Assembly (NCBI GenBank): GCA_002687355.1 | Contig: NYZZ01000041.1 | Span: forward strand, 1-38,155 | Length of the DNA stretch: 38,155 nt | From: Methanobacteriota archaeon | Lineage (GTDB): Archaea; Thermoplasmatota; Poseidoniia; MGIII; CG-Epi1 | Direction of reading: 5' to 3' | In this document: in pieces, positions 1-6,616 of the stretch | How positions within the stretch are numbered: the first letter of the stretch is position 1 | How the letters are laid out: each line of letters begins with the position of its first letter | Translations under genes and position numbers: made by a program | Notes under the pieces: model-generated | The model's input: only the letters and a program-made list of their open reading frames with translations | Databases searched by the model: none | Told to the model about the DNA's origin: nothing

Positions 1-20
1 AAGTCAGAACAAGAGCTGAT

Positions 21-1397
21 ATGCGAGATATTAACAAGCACCAGATGTTCGTTGTGTTCACTATAGTTCTTGTTCTTTCAATGACCATTTACAGTAACGC
101 TCATTTCCGGGACCTTTTCTCATATTATGAACACACTGGAGATAAAACGTATGACCCGAATGATGACGGATGGTCTGTGGATTTGGATGCCTCTTTCGAG
201 ATGGTAGATCAATTCGATTTGATGCTGGAAAATATAGATGAGTACGAATACCCGGCGAATAGTGTAATTGTTGTCAATCAGGGGACCATCGTTCGGGAGA
301 GATATTACAATGATTTCAGTTACAGTACGCAATTCAACACTTATTCGGTCACCAAGAGTTTCACTTCAGTATTGGTGGGAATCGCGATAGACCAGGGGAT
401 CATTGACAGCGTTGACGATCCCGTTGTTAGTTTTTTTCCAAACACAATCTTTGATGATGATTCTCCTGAAAAACAGAGCGTTACGATTAAACACATTTTG
501 ACCATGACGTCTGGATTTGACTATGGTGTAGACCCTACGTTTGCGCCTCCAGTAGATGGGTCAATGGCTATGCACGTCCTCAATAGCCCTGTAAATCGTG
601 AACCTGGTACATCATGGGTCTACGACTCGAAAGCACCGTCTATACTCACCAGAATTATTGAGATTCAATCAAATATGTCGTTGATAGATTTTGCGAATGA
701 ATATCTATTCGGCCCTCTGGGAATTCAGGAAGTGGCGTGGGGTACGGATGACTCGGGGCTGGCATACGGCGGCTTTGGGCTGTATCTAACCTCCAGGGAG
801 ATGGCGAAGCTTGGCCAATTATTCCTGCAGGAAGGGGTATGGAATGGCGAACAGATTGTAGCGAAGGAATGGGTTCAGGAATCAACATTGGACCATATGC
901 CGGCCAATGTCCAATTTGTTTATTCAGTAAGGCCTTCAGGAGGGTATGGCTATCTGTGGTGGATCTATGACGGTTTTTACACTGCATCTGGCTTGCACGG
1001 GCAACGGATAATAGTCCATCCTGGTAACGAATATGCTCTGGTCTTCACTTCACTTGACGTGACGCAAGAGGGGGCCGATAACCTTCATGAGTCATTGCTT
1101 GATGGGGATTTCGTAGGTTGGGAAGAGCCTATGACAGATTTTTACAAGAGGTCTGCACCTTACCTGATTTTGCTTCTTCTGTTTTTCGCAACTACCAATT
1201 TCGCTCTTCTAAAGTATGGAATCAACCAAAGGATATCATCTAAGGGCAAAGACCAGGACATTGTCCTGACCTCTTTGGGATTGTCAACCTACCCCGTCTT
1301 TGTGGGTTTCCTGGCAACCCTTTCAATCGTATTCGTAGCGCTAGACCTCTTTTTGCCGGTTCGAGAGGAATCTTGTTCCCAAAATTCCAATGGCTAA
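21..1397 (+). CDS. Beta-lactamase-like serine hydrolase with C-terminal membrane segments (frameshifted)
   Basis: This is a class C beta-lactamase / penicillin-binding-protein-like serine hydrolase (Beta-lactamase family, PF00144 type). An N-terminal hydrophobic segment (residues 10-24) should anchor or export it. The SxxK nucleophile motif is S109-V-T-K112 in the context TYSVTKSF, the second motif is Y201-D-S, and H327-G replaces the usual KTG/HxG triad near residue 327. Two hydrophobic segments follow near residues 380-396 and 425-445. The substrate is unknown; archaea lack murein, so a D-peptidase or esterase role on peptides or surface polymers is inferred. The reading frame appears to break at a run of five T at 1350-1354: one more T would join it to the open frame that runs to 1588. 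The last 13 residues as read are then out of frame. Composition is AT-richer than most of the window. Confidence 0.8.
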   Translation: MRDINKHQMFVVFTIVLVLSMTIYSNAHFRDLFSYYEHTGDKTYDPNDDGWSVDLDASFEMVDQFDLMLENIDEYEYPANSVIVVNQGTIVRERYYNDFSYSTQFNTYSVTKSFTSVLVGIAIDQGIIDSVDDPVVSFFPNTIFDDDSPEKQSVTIKHILTMTSGFDYGVDPTFAPPVDGSMAMHVLNSPVNREPGTSWVYDSKAPSILTRIIEIQSNMSLIDFANEYLFGPLGIQEVAWGTDDSGLAYGGFGLYLTSREMAKLGQLFLQEGVWNGEQIVAKEWVQESTLDHMPANVQFVYSVRPSGGYGYLWWIYDGFYTASGLHGQRIIVHPGNEYALVFTSLDVTQEGADNLHESLLDGDFVGWEEPMTDFYKRSAPYLILLLLFFATTNFALLKYGINQRISSKGKDQDIVLTSLGLSTYPVFVGFLATLSIVFVALDLFLPVREESCSQNSNG

Positions 1398-1588
1398 CGT
1401 GGATAATGCTGATTATGCTCACTGGTTCAATGGTTGTCTTGGACGGTGCGTGGTTGAAATATAGACATAGTGCAGACCTTGCAGGATTGTCAAAAATTAT
1501 TGTTCCCAAGTCAATTTTCTTTGTAATATTGACCGTGGTTCTGTTCTTCGGTATATATCTGAGGATGGTTGCTGATTTTTCAGCCTAG
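1355..1588 (+). pseudogene. Displaced C-terminal membrane part of the beta-lactamase-like hydrolase
   Basis: This open frame carries two further hydrophobic segments (around TWIMLIMLTGSMVVL and SIFFVILTVVLFFGIYL) and ends at a TAG at 1586-1588. It has a TTG at 1373 but no convincing promoter or ribosome binding site. Read with one extra T in the T-run at 1350-1354, the upstream hydrolase would continue D-L-F-F-A-G-S-R-G-I-L-F-P-K-F into this frame and give a protein of about 522 residues with four C-terminal membrane segments. That makes it a part of the same gene rather than an independent one. Whether the lost base is a true mutation, a sequencing error or programmed slippage cannot be decided here. 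Confidence 0.65.
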
Positions 1589-1631
1589 TAAACACCCTTT
1601 TCGTTCCAGACAAAACTTACTATTGTTTTTG

Positions 1632-1646
1632 TAAATCTTAAAAACA
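1632..1646 (+). promoter_or_regulatory. TATA-like box for the cupin gene
   Basis: The AT-rich stretch AAATCTTAAAAA is centred about 26 bases before the ATG at 1667, the spacing expected for an archaeal box A of a leaderless transcript. No Shine-Dalgarno sequence is present before the ATG. Confidence 0.45.
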
Positions 1647-1666
1647 ACTGTGGCCTGCGTTGGATA

Positions 1667-2368
1667 ATGACTCTGGAAGGTCTGATAGGCTCCTTGGAGA
1701 ATTTGAACGAATTCAATCTAGAAGGCGTCTATGAAGCTGTTTCAAGATCCACCGTGGGATTCAGGGACCTTGAGAAATGGATAGATTACGACTATCCTGT
1801 CTCTGATTCATATGGTCGAAAGATGGTGCATGATGGTGGTTTTTTCGAAGTGATGATTATGTGCTGGAAACCCGGGGATTATAGCGCCATACACGACCAT
1901 GGGAAAGCTGAGTTTGGCGTGGTCAAGGTTTTTGGAGATGCCGAACACGCCGCATTCAAAATAGTGAATCAGAAACTTATCACCCTCGGGCGTACTATCA
2001 TTGAAGCAGGAACAACGCTGGAAGTGGCTCCAGCATTGATTCATCAAATGGGAAATCCGGGAGATAGTAATTTCTTCAGTTTGCACATCTATGTGAATCA
2101 GACCGCTGAGGGGAACATTACTGGCGGTTCCAGGATTTACGATTATAGCCGAAACGCGATGTTGCGTGTTGACGGGGGAGCTTTTTACCTCCTGCCAGAA
2201 AGCGAGATTAAATCCAGAGAGCCTCTCCCTGAAGCTGATTACAGCACCAGGCAACGGGACTTGAAGGAAGCCGCAAAGCGCGCGAAAGCTATGAAATACG
2301 GGCCGGAGCACAAACGAATCCTGAATGATGTGCCCCCAGTTCTGGTCGAACCTCCATTAATCCAGTAA
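1667..2368 (+). CDS. Cysteine dioxygenase-like cupin protein
   Basis: The protein (233 aa) resembles the type I cysteine dioxygenase cupin family (PF05995). The fingerprint W-K-P-G-D-Y-S-A-I-H-D-H-G lies at residues 67-79, giving metal ligands H76 and H78, and H126 in ALIHQMGN supplies the third histidine of the iron site. The family oxidises a thiol (cysteine, 3-mercaptopropionate or related) to a sulfinate with O2 in the cytoplasm. No neighbour points to sulfur metabolism, so the substrate is open. The cysteine that forms the Cys-Tyr crosslink in mammalian enzymes seems absent: a G-K-A-E-F stretch follows HDHG. The gene shares the lower GC of the preceding hydrolase and ends 3 bases from the 3' end of the convergent tRNA-Ser. 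Confidence 0.75.
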   Translation: MTLEGLIGSLENLNEFNLEGVYEAVSRSTVGFRDLEKWIDYDYPVSDSYGRKMVHDGGFFEVMIMCWKPGDYSAIHDHGKAEFGVVKVFGDAEHAAFKIVNQKLITLGRTIIEAGTTLEVAPALIHQMGNPGDSNFFSLHIYVNQTAEGNITGGSRIYDYSRNAMLRVDGGAFYLLPESEIKSREPLPEADYSTRQRDLKEAAKRAKAMKYGPEHKRILNDVPPVLVEPPLIQ

Positions 2369-2370
2369 AG

Positions 2371-2456
2371 TGGCGCCAGGAGAGGGATTTGAACCCCCGT
2401 GGGGAGACCCCAGTGGTTTTCGAGACCACCGCCCTACCGGACTAGGCGATCCTGGC
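2371..2456 (-). tRNA. tRNA-Ser(CGA), 3' CCA encoded
   Basis: The reverse complement folds as a class II tRNA: acceptor GCCAGGA pairs with TCCTGGC, discriminator G, then an encoded CCA at 2373-2371. The anticodon stem GTGGT/ACCAC encloses the loop CTCGAAA with anticodon CGA. A long variable arm (GGGGTCTCCCC) is typical of tRNA-Ser, and the T-arm has loop TTCAAAT. No intron is seen. The 3' end faces the AT-rich segment 1-2370, and a sharp rise in GC starts on the 5' side of the tRNA. Confidence 0.95.
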
Positions 2457-2478
2457 GCGTAGTCGCCAGTAAAGGTGG

Positions 2479-2721
2479 ATGATAAGCGTTAAGCCGGAGC
2501 GACAGTGGCTGCATGTGAAGCGGCGCGTGACTGTCGGCGGTGAAGAGCGAGATGTCAAGCTGGCTGCGGGAGCGACCGCGAGCGATCTGATTGATGTGCT
2601 TGAGCTGCATCCGGATGGTGTACTGGTGCTTGCCGAGGGGGAACCACTGCAGCCGGTGGCGCTCACCTCCACGCTGCCAGATGGTGGAATTCGCGTCGTA
2701 CTAGTGGCGTCGGGTGGCTGA
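2479..2721 (+). CDS. Ubiquitin-like small archaeal modifier / MoaD-ThiS family protein
   Basis: This 80-aa protein has the look of a beta-grasp MoaD/ThiS/SAMP protein: a first beta hairpin around VTVGGEERDVKL, a helix GATASDLIDVLELHPDGVLVL, and a C-terminal strand that ends exactly in Gly-Gly (VVLVASGG). The C-terminal GG is the part adenylated by an E1-like enzyme and then used either as a sulfur carrier (tRNA thiolation, molybdopterin) or for isopeptide bonding to lysines, as with Haloferax SAMPs. No E1 (UbaA/MoeB) gene is in the window. The stretch AAAGGTGG just before the ATG can serve as a ribosome binding site. It begins 22 bases from the 5' end of the divergent tRNA-Ser. Confidence 0.75.
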   Translation: MISVKPERQWLHVKRRVTVGGEERDVKLAAGATASDLIDVLELHPDGVLVLAEGEPLQPVALTSTLPDGGIRVVLVASGG

Positions 2722-2759
2722 AGGGAAAGATTAAACGCCCGGAAGGACTGCGACAGCGG

Positions 2760-5057
2760 ATGCCCGACAAGGAACAGACGGAGACGGACAAAACGACGGA
2801 TGTACCGAAGGAAGCGGTGCGAGAGCCGGCCGGTACGCCAGAATCCAAAGTAACCGAGGGTGTACAGGATTCATTGCCGGGTCTTGAACCGGGCGAACAT
2901 CCAAGGGAGCGGCGACTACGCCAGGAAGAAGTGCTGGTGCGGGTGCGACGACGCGACCGGGACGAGATTGACTTAGTGGTCGACGCCTTCTGGGTCTTCA
3001 TCGACAAGGTGCGCAATGCGTCGCGCCCCTACCTCGCGCTGGGAGTACTGCTAGTGCTGTTGGGATTGAGCCTGGCAGGCTGGCCGCAGGGGTTCGTAGG
3101 CGAGAGTCAAGGTGGCTACTGGTCGCTGCGCGGCGCCGACCAGTCAAGCTTGGCGCGCTACACTACTGAAGGCGACTATGTTGAGTTTACGCCTGGCGAG
3201 AAGGTGACGGTGGAAGGTGTTATCGACGGGATGGAGTACTACGGTCCACTGGAGACGCTGCCACTACCGCTGCTCGAGCCAGAACCGCAGAGCTCCGAGG
3301 GCGAGGCGCTACGCAATGGCACTTCCGATGTGCTGTTCCCGCCATTGCAACAGATCTTTGCACAGGGCGCGGCGGCGAACTACTCCAACACACTGACGCT
3401 GGAGCGGTACCACTTCCCAGAGTTGGAGGTAGATGGCTTCCTGTTCAATGATGTGATATTCCGCGAGGTGGTGTTCGAGGACGTTACCTTCCGCGGCGGC
3501 TTTTTCATCAACTGCCGCTTCGAGCAGGTTGCGTTCTACAATGTTACGCTGGTAGACACAGTCATCTCGCATGGTGAGTTCGAGGATGTGCTGTTCCAGT
3601 CCAGCTCGCTCGAGCGAGGACGATTGGAGCACAGCGAAATGCGCAGTGTATTGCTGCGTGAGAGCGAGTGGCGAGACTCGGTATTGGTGCAGTCGGAGCT
3701 GCACGGCGTGAAGTGGGACGGCTCGTGGCTAACTAACGTCACGCTGCAGAAAAGCACGATGCGAGCGGTCGTCTTCCAGGAGCTCTCAACTGTGAATGTG
3801 ACGCTGGTCAACTCCCGCGTGGAATATGTCGTTGACGGAGAGGACTTGGACTATACCTATCTGGAATTACGCGGGACGACGCTGCGGTTGCCGGGGGATG
3901 TTGCACTGCGCTACCCGATTGGCGCCTCGATCTATCTGGAGGCGATTGTGGTGGTCGAGGGCAATAGCTCGGGTCAAGTGCAAGACGGAAGCTGGGTGTC
4001 CGGCACCATAACAGGCGAAGGCTTCAGCACGCCGCATACCGAGCACCCTATGACCTTCGAGTACGAGCTTCTCACCTCGCGTGTCTCCGAAATCCAGCCC
4101 ACATTCTGGTGGAGCTTGGGATTCCACATGCTGACTGGGCTAGGGTTATGGGTACTGGTCTTCGCCATTGGGGGCGAGGCGGTGTTACTGGCGCTGCTCA
4201 AGTTCTTTGCCCCCTTCTTTGCAACGCTCGCTGGCTTCCTGGTGATGTTTCTCACCATTCCCACTCGCGACTTCCTACTGGTATCACAGTTGATGTTCCT
4301 CTACTTTGTGCCGCCGTTTGGTAAAGGGACGGTTATCCCACTCGGGATTGCAGCGGGAGTCAACCCTTGGGTGCTGGCGGCTGCGACTGCCTTCGTCGAC
4401 ATCATGGTCGGAATCTTTCTGGCATGGAACTTCGATCTGGCGCGCCGTATTCCCTTCGTCGGCGGCGCCATCCGGCGGGCACAGGCTAAGGGACACGAAA
4501 TCCTGGAGCAGCGTCCCTGGGTAGGGCGCATCGCCTTCGTCGGCATTCTACTGTTCGTGATGTTTCCGTTCCAAGGCTCCGGGTCGGTCGGCGGCACGTT
4601 GTTGGGGCGTGCGATGGGGATGGAGATCTACCCCATCTTAGGAGCAGTGACCATCGGCGGAGTGCTGGGGTCAGTGATTATTGCCGCCTCAGTCGTCTTT
4701 GGACTCGGGCTTGCTGGTAAAATGGGGACCTATGGGCTACTGATTGCACTGCTCTTGGTGATGATTTTGGTGACTATTATCTACATCTTCAGCCACTGGG
4801 ATGAATTGAGCTTGGATGAGTTCCAGGATGTTCTTGGGCTGCACCGTGAGGGCTTTATTGGCGCACAGGTTGGCGCAGCCGCCGACTTTGCTGGCGCAGC
4901 GACGAGCGGTGTCTTCCGCGCTGTCGGCGAGACGGGGCAGGTGATTTCGAAGACCACTGCGACCGTGCTTGATGCATTCATGCCCGAGGGGGGGCCTGGG
5001 GAGGAGGCACCCATCGACGAAACGAAAGACGAAAGCGAGGACGATTTGGAGAATTAA
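2760..5057 (+). CDS. Membrane protein: pentapeptide-like helix fused to a small multidrug export (PF06695-like) domain
   Basis: This 765-aa protein has four parts. Residues 1-85 are a charged cytoplasmic tail. A membrane helix follows (about 96-113, LALGVLLVLLGLSLAGW). Residues about 130-435 are probably outside the cell and include, at roughly 215-365, repeated five-residue steps with F, L or V at the centre (for example FNDVIFREVVFEDVTFRGG) that fit a pentapeptide-repeat right-handed beta helix. The C-terminal part (about 450-690) has several membrane segments with motifs P-P-F-G-K-G-T and F-P-F-Q-G-S-G-S, as in the putative small multidrug export family. The tail is acidic (DETKDESEDDLEN). 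The transport substrate is unknown. The start codon at 2760 follows the modifier gene by 38 bases, so co-transcription is possible. Confidence 0.7.
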   Translation: MPDKEQTETDKTTDVPKEAVREPAGTPESKVTEGVQDSLPGLEPGEHPRERRLRQEEVLVRVRRRDRDEIDLVVDAFWVFIDKVRNASRPYLALGVLLVLLGLSLAGWPQGFVGESQGGYWSLRGADQSSLARYTTEGDYVEFTPGEKVTVEGVIDGMEYYGPLETLPLPLLEPEPQSSEGEALRNGTSDVLFPPLQQIFAQGAAANYSNTLTLERYHFPELEVDGFLFNDVIFREVVFEDVTFRGGFFINCRFEQVAFYNVTLVDTVISHGEFEDVLFQSSSLERGRLEHSEMRSVLLRESEWRDSVLVQSELHGVKWDGSWLTNVTLQKSTMRAVVFQELSTVNVTLVNSRVEYVVDGEDLDYTYLELRGTTLRLPGDVALRYPIGASIYLEAIVVVEGNSSGQVQDGSWVSGTITGEGFSTPHTEHPMTFEYELLTSRVSEIQPTFWWSLGFHMLTGLGLWVLVFAIGGEAVLLALLKFFAPFFATLAGFLVMFLTIPTRDFLLVSQLMFLYFVPPFGKGTVIPLGIAAGVNPWVLAAATAFVDIMVGIFLAWNFDLARRIPFVGGAIRRAQAKGHEILEQRPWVGRIAFVGILLFVMFPFQGSGSVGGTLLGRAMGMEIYPILGAVTIGGVLGSVIIAASVVFGLGLAGKMGTYGLLIALLLVMILVTIIYIFSHWDELSLDEFQDVLGLHREGFIGAQVGAAADFAGAATSGVFRAVGETGQVISKTTATVLDAFMPEGGPGEEAPIDETKDESEDDLEN

Positions 5058-5058
5058 A

Positions 5059-6009
5059 ATGACGCGTTCGCTGGTCACAGGAGGTGCCGGCTTCATCGGT
5101 TCACACCTAGTAAATGCGCTGGTCGCGCGAGGCGACCAAGTCAGCGTGCTTGACAACCTCTCGTCAGGGAGCCTCGACTTCCTCGCTAGCTCGCATGGTG
5201 CTTTCGAGTTCCACCAGCTAGACCTGCTTGACGATGAGTTTGACGCGCTGCTTGACGGCATTGACATCGTCTGGCACCTCTCAGCTAACCCAGAGGTGCG
5301 CACCGGAATCACCGAGCCGGAGGTGATGTTTCGACAGAATGTCGATGCGACACGTCTTGTGCTCGAGGCGATGGTACGCTGCAATGTACGTGATATCGTC
5401 TTCACCTCGACATCGACCGTCTACGGCGAGGCAAGTGTGGTGCCGACGCCAGAAGATTACGGGCCAATGGAGCCGATTTCCTCCTATGGGCAGAGTAAAC
5501 TCGAGGCGGAGCAGCTCATCGAGCGTTTCTGCAGCGAGGATGGTGGTCGCGCCATCTCGTTCCGCTTTGCTAACTGCGTAGGTCCCCGCAGCAACCACGG
5601 CGTCACTTTCGACTTCTTCCACAAACTGCGCGCCGAACCCAAGGCGCTGGAGATTCTGGGTGATGGCAAGCAGTTCAAGTCATACTTCCACGTAGCCGAC
5701 TGTATTGCAGGGATGCTCGCCGTCTCGCTGGCAGAAGCATGTCCCAATGGCGGCTTCACCGCACTCAATGTCGGCTCGGAGGACGGCATCGACGTCGTGA
5801 CGGTCGCAGACGCGGTTTGCGAGGCGCTCGGTCTCAGTGGGGTGGAGTATGATTTCACTGGCGGCGTCGATGGTGGACGCGGCTGGGAGGGTGACGTGAA
5901 GCGAATGCTACTGGCGGTGGAGCGGCTGCGCGACTGCGGCTGGGTACCACAGTTCGGTAGTCGCGCAGCCATCCTCGATACAGCACGCTGGCTCGACGAA
6001 AACTATTAA
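5059..6009 (+). CDS. NAD-dependent epimerase/dehydratase (UDP-glucose 4-epimerase-like)
   Basis: This is an extended short-chain dehydrogenase of 316 aa. The NAD-binding glycine motif GGAGFIGSHL is at residues 8-17, followed by D-N-L-S-S at the end of the second strand. The active-site region has T-S-T-S-T-V-Y-G-E and the catalytic Y-G-Q-S-K (YxxxK). The family interconverts or dehydrates UDP- or dTDP-sugars in the cytoplasm; GalE-like epimerases are the closest pattern, but substrate cannot be read from sequence. The ATG at 5059 is preferred because it sits one base after the upstream stop and has GGAGA (5048-5052) upstream; an earlier in-frame ATG at 4969 would lie inside the upstream gene. 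Confidence 0.88.
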   Translation: MTRSLVTGGAGFIGSHLVNALVARGDQVSVLDNLSSGSLDFLASSHGAFEFHQLDLLDDEFDALLDGIDIVWHLSANPEVRTGITEPEVMFRQNVDATRLVLEAMVRCNVRDIVFTSTSTVYGEASVVPTPEDYGPMEPISSYGQSKLEAEQLIERFCSEDGGRAISFRFANCVGPRSNHGVTFDFFHKLRAEPKALEILGDGKQFKSYFHVADCIAGMLAVSLAEACPNGGFTALNVGSEDGIDVVTVADAVCEALGLSGVEYDFTGGVDGGRGWEGDVKRMLLAVERLRDCGWVPQFGSRAAILDTARWLDENY

Positions 6010-6034
6010 GGTGAAAGACCACAGCCGGCCCGGC

Positions 6035-6112
6035 GCTCCCGTGGTGTAGTCCGGCCCATCATCTCGGCCTCTCGAGCCGAAAACCCGGGTTCAAATCCCG
6101 GCGGGAGCACCA
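6035..6112 (+). tRNA. tRNA-Glu(CTC), 3' CCA encoded
   Basis: The acceptor stem GCTCCCG pairs with CGGGAGC, the discriminator is A, and CCA is encoded at 6110-6112. The anticodon arm TCGGC-CTCTCGA-GCCGA gives anticodon CTC. The T-arm CCGGG-TTCAAAT-CCCGG is canonical. The D-arm GTGGTGTAGTCCGGCC is the usual archaeal tRNA-Glu form. No intron is seen. Confidence 0.96.
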
Positions 6113-6169
6113 TGCACTTTTGCCGGTTAGCTGCAGCAAACACCTATGTAGCCGCGACCTTCGCGCCGT

Positions 6170-6586
6170 GTGGGTGAGAAGGTACGGCTGAGGCACGTCG
6201 CGGTAGCGGTCGAATCCATTGACGCTGCGCTGCCCCTGTGGAAAGCTCTGGGTCTCGAACTGCGGCATACCGAGGATGTTCCGTCCGAGGGGGTGCGCAC
6301 CGCACACTTAGCAGCCGGAGGGAGCGAGGTGGAACTGCTCGAGCCACTAACTAGAGATACGCCAGTCGGCCGTTTCCTGGAACGGCAGGGGCCGGGGCTA
6401 CACCACATCGCCCTCGAGGTCAGCGACCTTGCAGCGGCATTAGCGCGCTGTGCTGATGCTGGCCTCAGGCCACTGAGTGGTGATGCACGCGACGGTGCTG
6501 AAGGCTCGCGCGTGGCGTTCTTTCACCCACGCGATACCGGTGGGGTGTTGCTCGAACTGGTGGAGCCTGCTCCCAAACCGGTATAA
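6170..6586 (+). CDS. mce: Methylmalonyl-CoA epimerase
   Basis: The protein (138 aa, GTG start) belongs to the vicinal-oxygen-chelate/glyoxalase fold. Two beta-alpha-beta-beta-beta modules are visible, beginning at LRHVAVAVESIDAAL and LHHIALEVSDLAAAL. Metal ligands expected for the epimerase are present: H9, the E of VELLEP, an H of GLHHIAL and the E of VLLELVEP. The enzyme converts (S)- to (R)-methylmalonyl-CoA in propionyl-CoA oxidation or assimilation. No mutase or propionyl-CoA carboxylase gene is in the window. The TAA stop at 6584-6586 lies inside the TATA-like box of the next gene, so that gene probably has its own promoter. Confidence 0.88.
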   Translation: MGEKVRLRHVAVAVESIDAALPLWKALGLELRHTEDVPSEGVRTAHLAAGGSEVELLEPLTRDTPVGRFLERQGPGLHHIALEVSDLAAALARCADAGLRPLSGDARDGAEGSRVAFFHPRDTGGVLLELVEPAPKPV

Positions 6587-6591
6587 TATCG
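6580..6591 (+). promoter_or_regulatory. TATA-like box of the OPT transporter gene
   Basis: GGTATAATATCG is centred about 31 bases before the ATG at 6617. It overlaps the stop codon of the upstream epimerase gene. Confidence 0.5.
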
Positions 6592-6616
6592 GCGCAGCCT
6601 GCACCGCCGTTCCTGC

